Positions 36,651-45,700 of a stretch of 64,000 bases of DNA are shown here, piece after piece. Below the pieces are notes generated by a model. The model was given only the letters and a program-made list of their open reading frames with translations. It was not told the origin of the DNA and ran no database searches. The first letter of the stretch is position 1; the number at the start of each line of letters is the position of its first letter. Location of the stretch: the NCBI RefSeq assembly GCF_030295955.1, contig NZ_AP027363.1, forward strand, positions 1,798,001 to 1,862,000, given 5' to 3'. Source of the DNA: Thalassotalea agarivorans (GTDB taxonomy: Bacteria; Pseudomonadota; Gammaproteobacteria; Enterobacterales; Alteromonadaceae). The position numbers were made by a program, and so were the translations under genes.

Positions 36651-36764
36651 GAAATTGAGGAGAAATTGAGCCACCCATCGTTTTAATGATTTAACAGAAA
36701 TTGAGCCACCCATCATTTTAAGAAGAAATAGAAATTGAGCCACCCATCGTTTTAATGATTTAAA
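36651..36764. repeat. Tandem copies of the transposon left-end motif
   Basis: The motif GAAATTGAGCCACCCATCR starts at 36662, 36697 and 36731 (spacings 35 and 34 bp), with an incomplete copy at 36651. Two more copies are at 37316 and 37425. Each is followed by TTTTAATGATTTAA or a variant. A related inverted motif (TGGGTGGCT) is at 38669-38677 at the other side of the transposase gene. Confidence 0.85.
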
Positions 36765-36934
36765 GATTGTCACAAATGTTGGTTTGGCTCCACAAGAAAA
36801 AATGAAACTTTCAAGGTCATTTTGATGATGTTTGGTTATTTAGCGATGAATTTAACGTGTTTAGGCTTATTTTAGCTATAACAATGCCTTAGCTAAGGCT
36901 AATGGTGTTTTTATGATGGTATTTTGTTGCTTCA

Positions 36935-37313
36935 CTAGCCAAAGAGTTGTCGGCTGCTTGTTATGTTTTGTCGTCGCTTTTGCTGAAGTTCACTAAACTG
37001 CTCAAGTGATACTTGTTGACCAACTGCGCCTTTGAATTGTTTTTCAAACTCGGTGGTTAGGCGAAGCCAACTATCGGTAGATATGTTTAACCTGTTGATG
37101 ATAGTCGGTAAGGTGCTTTCTATATACCCTGCTTTGTCATCGCGAATCACCCTACCTGTTAAATCAACGAGCTGTATGTACTCATCTAGTTTAAATGGAA
37201 GACCATTAGGCATATCTTTTCTGGGATCACCTACAAAAGGCATAAGTGCTTTAGGTTGCTCTCCTTTAATCGCGGCTTTAACGCGAAGCTTTATACTGGT
37301 GTGCGCTGATTTT
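36935..37313 (-). pseudogene. Truncated transposase copy (C-terminal part)
   Basis: A 580-bp segment, 36731-37311, matches 37425-38005 with a constant offset of 694 bp and no indels in the parts compared. It holds only the last third of the transposase (from about KAAIKGEQPKALMPFVGDPR to the end). The N-terminal HUH half is missing: homology stops at about 37311, exactly where the next GAAATTGAG repeat begins. Non-functional as a transposase. Confidence 0.85.
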
Positions 37314-37315
37314 TA

Positions 37316-37530
37316 GAAATTGAGCCACCCATCGTTTTGATGATTTAAAGATTGCCACAAATGTTGGTTTGGCTCCACAAGAAAAAATGAAACTTTCAAG
37401 GTCATTTTGATGATGTTTGGTGGAGAAATTGAGCCACCCATCGTTTTAATGATTTAAAGATTGTCACAAATGTTGGTTTGGCTCCACAAGAAAAAATGAA
37501 ACTTTCAAGGTCATTTTGATGATGTTTGGT
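37316..37530. repeat. Two tandem 109-bp left-end units
   Basis: Units at 37316-37424 and 37425-37530 share GAAATTGAGCCACCCATCG, GGCTCCACAAG and TCATTTTGATGATGTTTGGT in the same order; a third copy is at 36731-36836. They lie downstream of the intact transposase gene and end in the same AT-rich tail. Confidence 0.85.
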
Positions 37531-38677
37531 TATTTAGCGATGAATTTAACGTGTTTAGGCTTATTTTAGCTATAACAATGCCTTAGCTCAGGCTAATGGT
37601 GTTTTTATGAAGGTATTTTGTTGCTTCGCTAGCCAAAGATTTGTTGGCTACTGGTTAAGTTTTGTCGTCGCCTTTGCTGAAGTTCACTAAACTGCTCTAT
37701 TGATGCTTGTTGACCAACTGCGCCTTTGAATTGTTTTTCAAACTCTGTGGTTAGGCGAAGCCAGCTTTCTGGGGATATGTTTAACCTGTTAATGATAGTC
37801 GGCAAGGTGTTTTCTATATGACCTGCTTTGTCATCGCGAATTACTCTACCTGTTAAATCAACGAGCTGTATGTACTCATCTAGTTTAAACGGTAAACCAT
37901 TTGGCATATCTTTTCTGGGATCACCTACAAAAGGCATAAGTGCTTTAGGTTGCTCTCCTTTAATCGCGGCTTTAACACGAAGCCTTATACTGGTGTGCAT
38001 TGATTGTTCGGGAGTTTTAGCGATACCGGCTCTAACGGGATTTAAATCAACATAGGCCATACAAGCAGCAAGTGCTGCTTCATCAAGTAATGCCTGGCTG
38101 GTAAAGCGACCTTCCCAAAATCTTCCTGTGCAGTTATCTTCTGCATTGGCTTGTCTTGCTATAGGTTCGTTTAACAGACGCATAAACCAGCTAATATCGA
38201 ACAGGCGTTGTCTATAGATTTCTATAGTGGATGTTAGCGTTGGTATTAGGCTTTGATGAATATCATCGCCTTTAGCAAATTGCTGGGTAAGCAAGGTACC
38301 TTTACATACCTTGTGCCAGCGATTGATAACCTCACTATCGGTTAAACTTTTTACTTTGTCATGGTTTATATGCAATACCACATGCACATGATTGCTCATT
38401 ACCGCATAGGCACAAATATCAATACAAAAGACATTAGCTAGAAACAGCAAACGCTGCTCTATCCAGCCCCGTCTGTGCTCATAGCAGGTATTAGTTACTT
38501 TATCTTTACCACATAAGAATGCGCGTCTAACGCAACGGCTTACACAATGGTAATACGGGGTGGCTTGCAAACAGATTTGTTTGCTTCTTGGTGTCGGCAT
38601 CATTCCCTCCTTGGAATTTACTTGCTCAACTTAAGCCTAGATTAGCTTTTTGATTTGTCCAGTTACAGTGGGTGGCT
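37425..38677 (-). mobile_element. Y1-transposase element (REP-associated/IS200-like), approximate limits
   Basis: Limits are set by GAAATTGAGCCACCCATCG at the left and the inverted, degenerate TGGGTGGCTTAGTTATTT at the right, enclosing one transposase gene. No target-site duplication is expected for HUH single-strand transposition. The exact ends cannot be fixed from one copy. Confidence 0.6.
37629..38600 (-). CDS. Y1/HUH transposase, REP-associated (RAYT-like)
   Basis: 323 aa. The start at 38600 has an AGGAGG Shine-Dalgarno at 5 nt; the adjacent ATG at 38603 is too close. Motifs: YYHCVSRCVRRAFLCG at the N-terminus, the HUH site NHVHVVLHI (about 70-78) and YVDLNPVRAGI (about 183-193). Such enzymes nick and join single-stranded DNA at hairpins formed by REP-like ends, here the GAGCCACCCA motif on either side. 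This copy has no visible frameshift. Its 3' part is duplicated in a truncated form just to the left. Confidence 0.9.
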   Translation of the reverse strand: MPTPRSKQICLQATPYYHCVSRCVRRAFLCGKDKVTNTCYEHRRGWIEQRLLFLANVFCIDICAYAVMSNHVHVVLHINHDKVKSLTDSEVINRWHKVCKGTLLTQQFAKGDDIHQSLIPTLTSTIEIYRQRLFDISWFMRLLNEPIARQANAEDNCTGRFWEGRFTSQALLDEAALAACMAYVDLNPVRAGIAKTPEQSMHTSIRLRVKAAIKGEQPKALMPFVGDPRKDMPNGLPFKLDEYIQLVDLTGRVIRDDKAGHIENTLPTIINRLNISPESWLRLTTEFEKQFKGAVGQQASIEQFSELQQRRRQNLTSSQQIFG

Positions 38678-38715
38678 TAGTTATTTTCCCTATGTGACTG
38701 GGCCAAATGTACAGA

Positions 38716-38967
38716 TTATTTTAATGATTCTTGCCAAACAGTTTCAAACTCTTGTTTGGTAATTGTATTGGAATCTGACAAATCTAGTTCTTTGATATGC
38801 CCATCATAAAGTCCAGGGCCAACATCATCATGGTATTCCTCTCGAGATGAAAACCATTTATTTCCATATTTCTCAACTTGACGGACTGCATAGCCGTTTT
38901 CATCAAATTCTGTCCAAATAGTGCCAATCCCTAGAAGGGACTCTGAGGGGCCTTTCCAATATTCCAC
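38716..38967 (-). CDS. Cassette-borne small protein, unknown function
   Basis: 83 aa starting at GTG with an AGGAGA Shine-Dalgarno 6 nt upstream. Acidic, soluble, with a YxDGHIKELDLSDSN segment; no family recognised. It begins 17 bp after an attC-like site, so it looks like the coding part of an integron gene cassette. Its downstream attC is not seen; the transposon end lies about 40 bp away and may have replaced it. Confidence 0.6.
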   Translation of the reverse strand: MEYWKGPSESLLGIGTIWTEFDENGYAVRQVEKYGNKWFSSREEYHDDVGPGLYDGHIKELDLSDSNTITKQEFETVWQESLK

Positions 38968-38983
38968 AAATCTCTCCTAGAGG

Positions 38984-39085
38984 CATAACGCTTCACTAAT
39001 AAGTAAAACAGTAAGTTGGCCATTTTGTTGCGTCGTTTGCAAGAAATTGGACAACACTGTTTATCTTTTTAAGTGACTTGTTATG
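38984..39085 (-). other. attC-like integron recombination site 1
   Basis: On the minus strand the site runs from ATAACAAGTCACTTAAAAAG to CTTATTAGTGAAGCGTTATG. The ends are complementary with the spacing typical of R''-L'' and L'-R' boxes, and the inner arms (AAACAGT...GTTG / CAAC...ACTGTTT) continue the fold. It lies between two small genes of the same orientation, and the 3' GCGTTATG is the usual cassette junction. Confidence 0.75.
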
Positions 39086-39087
39086 TT

Positions 39088-39417
39088 TCATTTTAAACCG
39101 AACCAAAGTCCAATGATCGCAACAAATAAAGAAAGGACAGCTATTCTATTAGGAAACGAGTGATACCACTTTGATTGTTTGGTATGCGACTCCAAATACT
39201 CGACACCAGACAAGGTTATTCTGGGCTCCATAAAGCCAACCCCAGACTTTGAAGATATGTCTATAGCTTGGAGAAAGCCATAGTCAATCAAGTCTTTAAC
39301 ACAATCCAAATCCAATTCAGAGTTTGAATCTAAATGCTCGGGTAAATCTTTTTGTTGAGCTAATTTTAAGATTTTTATCGCATCTTCTTGCTTCAACTCA
39401 GTTTCTCCATGAAACAT
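39088..39417 (-). CDS. Cassette-borne protein with possible winged-helix and C-terminal membrane anchor
   Basis: 109 aa. The ATG is the one in the attC end GCGTTATG, with GAGG of the attC itself serving as Shine-Dalgarno, a common design in integron cassettes. Residues 8-75 have a helix-turn-helix-like pattern ending in a wing (MEPRITLSGVEYLES); residues 88-108 are a transmembrane helix (RIAVLSLFVAIIGLWFGL). Function unknown. It ends 2 bp before attC site 1. Confidence 0.6.
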   Translation of the reverse strand: MFHGETELKQEDAIKILKLAQQKDLPEHLDSNSELDLDCVKDLIDYGFLQAIDISSKSGVGFMEPRITLSGVEYLESHTKQSKWYHSFPNRIAVLSLFVAIIGLWFGLK

Positions 39418-39511
39418 AACGCCTCGTTAAGAGGCAAATAAAGCTTGGCTATAATTTTGAGCGCAGCGACAAAAGCCAAGCTTTATTTGTCGCGCTTTAA
39501 CGACTTGTTAG
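39415..39511 (-). other. attC-like integron recombination site 2
   Basis: On the minus strand: CTAACAAGTCGTTAAAGCG at one end and CTCTTAACGAGGCGTTATG at the other, with complementary TCGTTAA / TTAACGA cores. Between them is a perfect 16-bp inverted repeat (39435-39450 and 39474-39489, CAAATAAAGCTTGGCT / AGCCAAGCTTTATTTG). This is the folded-hairpin structure integron integrases recognise. The stop codon of the upstream cassette gene lies inside it. Confidence 0.85.
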
Positions 39512-39782
39512 TTTGAATTTTACTGTAATCAATAGGCTTTTCTGCTGCAACGATAAAAGCGACAATAAATGCTGGTATAAATTGATAAATCCATTCTGCA
39601 ACATTTTGTGCAAAAAGAAATGCAATTGATGCACTAGATAATGACGTAATAATTACACAAGTTAGAGATTGAAATTTATACGCCCAACCAACATGACTAG
39701 AAGAAACCTCTTTTCTAGATGCAAACCTTATAGCAAGCGCATAAATAATTAAAAAGAAGTATAAAAATACAAATGCACCCAT
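39483..39782 (-). CDS. Cassette-borne small membrane protein, unknown function
   Basis: 99 aa with three hydrophobic segments (about 1-18, 32-50 and 58-78). An AAAGGAAATC sequence is a good Shine-Dalgarno for the ATG at 39782. The last eight codons (NKSLKRDK) are encoded by attC site 2, as often happens in gene cassettes. The CTGTTAG about 20 bp before the start looks like the end of a further attC whose other half I could not identify. Confidence 0.6.
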   Translation of the reverse strand: MGAFVFLYFFLIIYALAIRFASRKEVSSSHVGWAYKFQSLTCVIITSLSSASIAFLFAQNVAEWIYQFIPAFIVAFIVAAEKPIDYSKIQTNKSLKRDK

Positions 39783-40214
39783 GATTTCCTTTTCAAACTA
39801 ACAGCTTATTAGTGGGAATTCCTTATAAGTCCAAACGAATTTGAACCTTATCTTAAAAACTTCCACACTAAATCATTAATTAAAACAGCAAGATAACACC
39901 AAATATTGCGACCAGCAAGATTCTCGGTTTCTGCAGAAAACGAGAATTGGACTTAGCGAGAATTAACTTGGCTCGCTAAGTCCAAAAGCTACTTAGTTAA
40001 CTATCTGTTTTTTAACGTGTAAAAAATATGATTTGGAAAAAACGAGCCAAATTTACGATTTGTATTGCGAGCCAAATAAGTCAAATTAGTCGATATTCCA
40101 TTTATACCTGTATAAACAGCCATGCAATGACAAAATATTTTTTACACAAAAAAGCCTAGCATTTGCTAGGCTTTCAACTCGTAGCTCGAAGCACACAGCC
40201 CGAGGCTTTTTTAA
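39783..40214. other. Gene-free stretch with hairpins at the edge of the cassette region
   Basis: No ORF is supported. It holds a CTGTTAG-type cassette junction (about 39798), two adjacent inverted repeats (39920-39947: ATTCTCG / CGAGAAT around TTTCTGCAGAAA; 39949-39983: GGACTTAGCGAG / CTCGCTAAGTCC), and the terminator of the DUF885 gene at its right end. The two hairpins are 1-2 bp apart. Confidence 0.6.
40147..40174 (-). terminator. Terminator of the DUF885 lipoprotein gene
   Basis: AAAGCCTAGC / GCTAGGCTTT stem with a short loop; on the minus strand it is followed by a TTTTTT run. Confidence 0.85.
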
Positions 40215-42053
40215 CTATTTGCTGGCAATATACTCATCAACACGATCAGCCAACACATTCAACGGTAATGGACCATTTTGAAGAATGATGTCGTGGTATT
40301 CACGAATATCAAACTTGTCACCCATTTGCTGACGTGCATTTTCACGAAGCTCAAGGATTTTGATCATACCAATCTTATATGCTGTTGCTTGCGAAGGCAT
40401 AACGACGTGACGTTCTACCATTTTAACCGCGTCTGATTCCGCATTTGGCGTGTTTTCAACGTAGTAAGCAATACCTTGCTCACGTGTCCATTTTTTAGCA
40501 TGGATACCTGTATCAACAACTAGGCGACATGCACGCCATAATTCCATCGCTAAGCGACCAAAGTCAGAGTAAGGGTCTTGGTATAAGCCAATTTCTTTTG
40601 GAATGAACTCAGAATATAAGCCCCAACCTTCTGTATGCGCAGTGTAACGACCAAACTTACGGAACATTGGAATACCTTCTAGCTCTTGGTTAATCGCCAA
40701 TTGCATGTGGTGTCCTGGAATACCTTCGTGGTAAGCCAAAGCAGCCATTTGGTAAGTCGGCATTGCTTCCATTTTGTATAGGTTGGCATAGTAAACACCT
40801 GGGCGTGAACCGTCTGGCGCTGGCGCTTGGTAGAATGCTTTACCGGCAGACTTTTCTCTAAATGCTTCTACAGCCTTAACTTTTAACTCTGCTTTTGGCT
40901 TAGTTAAGAATAACGTGTCTAAACGGCCTTTCATGTCGTCGATAAGCGCTACTGCTTCAGCGATATAACGGTCGCGACCTTCTTGTGTATCTGGGTAGTA
41001 GAATTGCGGGTCATGACGCATAAATTCAAAGAATGCCGCTAGGTCGCCGTCAAAATTTACTTTAACCATGATTTCACGCATTTCTTGATGAATGCGATCC
41101 ACTTCACTTAAACCAATTTCGTGAATTTGTTCGGCGGTTAAATCAGTCGTTGTGGTTCTATTAAGCGCGTTGTTGTAGAAAGCTTCACCTTCTGGGAATT
41201 TCCAGGCACCGTCGCGGTTATCAGCACGTTGCTCTAAACCTTCTAAATACGTCACTAAACCATCGTAAGCTGGTTTTAATTGCGACGTTAGCGCTGCAGT
41301 TAGTTGCTGCATTAGCGCTTTTTGTTCTGCTTCTGTTGCATCAATTTTTGCTAACTTCTTCTTAAAATCGGCAAGAATAGTGCTGTCTTCACCTTCACTA
41401 AATGGAGCGCCGGTGATGATGTTCTTTGAATCACGAATCACGTGTTCGTAGACAAACTTAGGTGCGACAATGCCCTTTTCTTCTCTAATTTTAAGCTGTT
41501 CGATCAACTGTTCAATTAAAGGTTTAGCGTTGATAACACGTGAAATATAGTCTTTTGCTTCCTGTACATTAGTAATTAAATGCTGGTTAATTAAAAAGGC
41601 AGGAATTTGCGAATGCGTACCAAACATTTGATTTACAGGGTACGAATGATAACGCCATTTAAAATCGGCAATTTGTTGTTCGATTTGCTGAATAAATAAG
41701 GTGCGGCTTAATTTAGTTTGAGCGTCAAGATTGCTAGGATCAATTGCTTTGATTGTTGCAAGCGATTGTTTAGCGTATTCGATTTCTTTTACCGCATTTT
41801 CTTCGCTTAAATCGTTCCACTTGTCGTAGTCGTCTTTAATGCCTAAATACGTTTGGCTTACCGGGTTGCGTTTAACCGCATCCATAAAAATTTTGTCAAA
41901 CACAGCATTTGCTTGCTTTGACGCTTCTTCAACACTTACTTGAGCAACTTCTGCTTGAGCGGGTGCTTGTGGTGTATTATTTACTTGTGGTTCGCTACAT
42001 CCAACGAGCGCCATAGAAGACATGGCGATAGCAACAAGAGATTTTTTAAACAT
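40215..42053 (-). CDS. DUF885 family lipoprotein, predicted metallopeptidase
   Basis: 612 aa. Lipobox LVGC (C19) after a short signal, so membrane-anchored in the envelope. The DUF885 core has the characteristic YHEGIPGHHMQ (about residues 436-446), an HExxH-like zinc motif with a second pair of histidines, and further down HTEGWGLYSE and ERHVVMPSQATAYKIG. By family knowledge DUF885 proteins are M3/M32-like metallopeptidases with poorly known substrates. Monocistronic with its own terminator. Confidence 0.9.
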   Translation of the reverse strand: MFKKSLVAIAMSSMALVGCSEPQVNNTPQAPAQAEVAQVSVEEASKQANAVFDKIFMDAVKRNPVSQTYLGIKDDYDKWNDLSEENAVKEIEYAKQSLATIKAIDPSNLDAQTKLSRTLFIQQIEQQIADFKWRYHSYPVNQMFGTHSQIPAFLINQHLITNVQEAKDYISRVINAKPLIEQLIEQLKIREEKGIVAPKFVYEHVIRDSKNIITGAPFSEGEDSTILADFKKKLAKIDATEAEQKALMQQLTAALTSQLKPAYDGLVTYLEGLEQRADNRDGAWKFPEGEAFYNNALNRTTTTDLTAEQIHEIGLSEVDRIHQEMREIMVKVNFDGDLAAFFEFMRHDPQFYYPDTQEGRDRYIAEAVALIDDMKGRLDTLFLTKPKAELKVKAVEAFREKSAGKAFYQAPAPDGSRPGVYYANLYKMEAMPTYQMAALAYHEGIPGHHMQLAINQELEGIPMFRKFGRYTAHTEGWGLYSEFIPKEIGLYQDPYSDFGRLAMELWRACRLVVDTGIHAKKWTREQGIAYYVENTPNAESDAVKMVERHVVMPSQATAYKIGMIKILELRENARQQMGDKFDIREYHDIILQNGPLPLNVLADRVDEYIASK

Positions 42054-42200
42054 CTATCAACATCCTGACATTGAAAAATAAGGTGTACGGAAACGGTACA
42101 ATATATCTCATTATTCTTGCAGGTCACACAGCAATCTCAATGGTTGTAGACAATTTAGTAACATTTGCGACAAAGCGCTAAATTCTGTAGATGGATAACA

Positions 42201-42229
42201 AAAAAAGGCTCGAAAAATCGAGCCTTTTC
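42201..42229. terminator. Intrinsic terminator between DUF885 and membrane protein genes
   Basis: AAAAAGGCTCGA / TCGAGCCTTTT stem; ends the minus-strand membrane protein gene that stops at 42233. Confidence 0.85.
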
Positions 42230-42232
42230 CTC

Positions 42233-42658
42233 TTAAGAAGTGAGCCAACCCCTTTCTTTGGCCTGCCTTGATAGTCGAAACAATATAATTGCGACAATAA
42301 GTATCATCACAGGTAATACAAATTGTGACGTTTCTAAAAATTCAGTGGCACCACTTAACACAAAGGTATGAAACATTTGCACCACGACACCCAACAGTGA
42401 AATACCGAAAAACGTAACCGCTACCTGTTTTTGCCTAAACAGCGCGACACTGCCAATTGCGCCGCCAAATACTGCAGCAGCAAAAGCTAACGTGACCCAC
42501 ATAGGCATATTTTGATAGTAGGCTTGATGCTGCTCTGGCATCGCTGCTAACGTTTCTGGTGTCATCGCCATTTGCATAGTAAAGGCTAATACGCCCAGCA
42601 CATTCCAAATAATCGCGGTAATAGCAACAGGCTTGAACCACTTAGGTAAAGTTTCCAT
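42233..42658 (-). CDS. Four-helix membrane protein, unknown function
   Basis: 141 aa with four hydrophobic segments (about 10-28, 54-72, 80-101 and 110-130). The opening LPKWFKPVAITAIIWNVLGVLAF and the pair of MP motifs (TPETLAAMPEQHQAYYQNMP) between helices 1 and 2 resemble small proteins often labelled sugar transporter in marine gammaproteobacteria, but no transport role is shown. Divergent from mfd, so the 108-bp spacer holds both promoters. Confidence 0.7.
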   Translation of the reverse strand: METLPKWFKPVAITAIIWNVLGVLAFTMQMAMTPETLAAMPEQHQAYYQNMPMWVTLAFAAAVFGGAIGSVALFRQKQVAVTFFGISLLGVVVQMFHTFVLSGATEFLETSQFVLPVMILIVAIILFRLSRQAKERGWLTS

Positions 42659-42766
42659 AAGTCCCCCATTTCATTATTTTTTTGCTGTCATTTTTCAGTT
42701 AACCATTGGCTGATATTCAGTTAAAATGACAGCAATTTCTTATACTCTTTAAAACACTAGTGCCAG

Positions 42767-45700
42767 ATGAGCAAAACTACAACTCTTTTCTCTCCTATCC
42801 TTGCTAAATCAGACGGTGGTAATCCCGATAAGAAAAGCTGGCATCAGCTTTATGGCAGTAGTAGCAGTGTCGCTTTATTAGAAGCCGCACAAAGCGCGCA
42901 GTCACCTATCGTACTCATTACACACGATACGCCGTCGGCACTTAAATACGTGCAAGAGCTAGAAAGCATTAACCAAAACAAATTAGATATTTGTTTATTC
43001 CCCGATTGGGAAACCTTGCCATACGACACTTTTTCGCCGCATCAAGATATTATCTCGGAACGTTTAGCAACGCTGCACAAGCTGTCGCAAATACAGCAAG
43101 GTATTGTGATAGTGCCAGTAAATACTTCGCTGCAGCGCTTGGCGCCTAAGCAGTACTTAGACGGCAATGTGCTGATTATTTCCCAAGGCGATAAAAAAGA
43201 TTTACATGCGATGCGTCAATCGCTTGAAGCCAGTGGCTACAGAGCGGTAGATCAAGTTATGGAGCACGGCGAATTTAGTGCTCGCGGCGCCATTTTAGAT
43301 TTATTCCCGATGGGCAGTAATACGCCCTATCGTCTCGACTTTTTCGACGACGAAATTGACGAAATTCGTCTATTCGATCCAGACAATCAGCGCAGTAAAG
43401 ACAAAGTATCGTCTATCAACTTATTACCTGCTCATGAGTTTCCAACAGACAAAGCCGGCATAAACCTATTTAGAAGCCAGTATCGCGACGCATTTAGCGC
43501 AACCACGGCAAAAGAGTCGATTTATCATCAGGTAAGTAGCGGTATTATGCCCGCTGGTATCGAATATTACTTGCCGCTTTTCTTTGAGCAAACCAACACC
43601 CTATTCGATTATTTACCAGCCAATGCCTGCGTTGTGTTAAGTGGCGATGTGGAAAAGGCAATTGGACAATATTGGGGCGATATTAATTATCGCTATGAAG
43701 ACAGACGCTACGACCCGCTGCGTCCATTGCTTGAACCACAAAAACTGTTTCTCGACGAGGTCGCATTTTTTACCGCGATAAAACCGTTTGATCGCATCAC
43801 AATTACACTGAACCAAGAACAAGCCGGCTTAACAAAAGCCGGGCAAGTGTTATTCAGTGTCAATCCATTGCCAGACTTGGCGGTAAACCATCAACTGAAG
43901 CAGCCGTTTGATAAGTTAAATCAGTATATTGGCGATGAACATGCTGCACATCGGTTTATCTTTGTAGCCGAAAGCCAAGGTCGTAGAGAAACCTTACTTG
44001 AGCTGTTAAACAACAATAAAATTAAGCCAACAGAATATGCGTCGATAGCAGAATTTACTGAAGACAATGAACCCTACGGTATTTGTGTTAACCATTTAAA
44101 CCAAGGTTTTAGTTTTCAAACCACTGGCCGCGCAGCAAAGCATGCAATAGCGGTTATTACCGAAAATGAATTACTTGGTGAGCGCGTCAAGCAAGCAAAA
44201 CGCCGTGGTAAGCAGCATGAAGTACAAACAGATGCCATCTTTAAGAATTTGGCAGAATTGTCTATTGGCCAACCTGTGGTGCACATTGACCATGGTATTG
44301 GTCGTTATCAAGGGCTACAAACACTGGATACTGGCGGCATGACAACCGAATTTTTAGTGTTGGAATACGCTAAATCTTCAAAGCTTTATGTTCCTGTTGC
44401 CTCGCTACACTTAATCAGTCGCTATAGTGGTACCGATGCAGAGCAAGCGCCACTGCATTCGTTGGGTAAAGACACCTGGAGTAAAGCCAAGCAAAAAGCC
44501 GCGGAAAAAATTCGCGACGTTGCCGCTGATTTACTCGATATTTATGCCAAACGAGAAACCAGCAGTGGTTTTGCGTTTAAATACGACAAACATGAAGCAC
44601 GGGCTTTTGCGGAAAGCTTTGGCTTTGAACCCACCGTGGATCAGGAAATTGCTATCAACGCGGTGACGAACGATATGATTTCGCCGCGCACGATGGATAG
44701 GCTTGTGTGTGGTGACGTAGGCTTTGGTAAAACCGAAGTGGCGATGCGCGCTGCCTTTATCGCCGTACACAACAGTAAACAAGTTGCCTTGCTTGTACCC
44801 ACCACATTGCTAGCGCAGCAGCACTACGAAAACTTTAAAGATCGATTCGCTAATTTGCCGGTTAACATTGAAGTGCTTAGTCGCTTTAAAACGGCGAAAC
44901 AACAAGCCGAGATTGTAAGCAAAGTAGAAAATGGTCAAATCGATATATTAGTTGGTACCCATAAACTGCTGCAAGACACCATTAAATATAATGATCTTGG
45001 CCTGCTGATTGTGGACGAGGAACATAGATTTGGCGTTAAGCAAAAGGAAAAGATTAAGAAGCTTCGCGCCAATGTCGACATTTTAACGCTGACTGCTACA
45101 CCGATTCCACGAACGCTTAATATGGCGATGGGTGGCATGCGCGATTTATCTATTATTGCGACGCCACCGGCTAAACGCCTAGCTGTTAAAACCTTTGTTC
45201 GTCAAAAAGACGACGCGCTTACCCGCGAGGCAATTTTGCGTGAAATTCTGCGTGGCGGTCAGGTGTACTTTTTACACAACAATGTTGACACCATTGAACG
45301 TACCGCTCGTGATATCGAAGCATTGGTGCCAGAGGCGCGCGTGGTTATAGCACATGGTCAAATGCGTGAACGTGAATTAGAGCGCATTATGAGCGACTTT
45401 TATCATCAAAAGTTTAACGTGTTAGTGTGTACCACAATAATTGAAACCGGTATCGACGTACCTACAGCCAATACCATTATTATGGATAGAGCCGATCATT
45501 TAGGGCTTGCGCAGTTGCACCAATTAAGAGGCCGCGTCGGTCGCTCCCACCATCAAGCCTATGCCTATTTGTTGACACCACATGAAAAGGTAATGACAAA
45601 AGATGCACGTAAACGCCTAGAAGCCATCGCCTCGCTTGAAGATTTAGGGGCTGGCTTTACACTTGCCACGCACGATCTAGAAATTCGTGGTGCGGGCGAA

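Noticed and set aside
36591-36773. A 60-aa minus-strand ORF across the repeats
   Set aside because: It is built from the tandem GAAATTGAGCC repeats read in one frame (repeated LKRWVAQFL) and then enters the membrane-gene remnant in the wrong frame.
39783-40020. A third complete attC site
   Set aside because: A CTGTTAG junction is present, but no matching outer box was found within the usual length; the hairpins further on do not align with the box pattern.
36457-40214. CRISPR array, because of the evenly repeated GAGCCACCCA motif
   Set aside because: Repeat spacings are irregular (34, 35, 109, 585 bp), the intervening sequence is itself repeated, and no cas gene is near.
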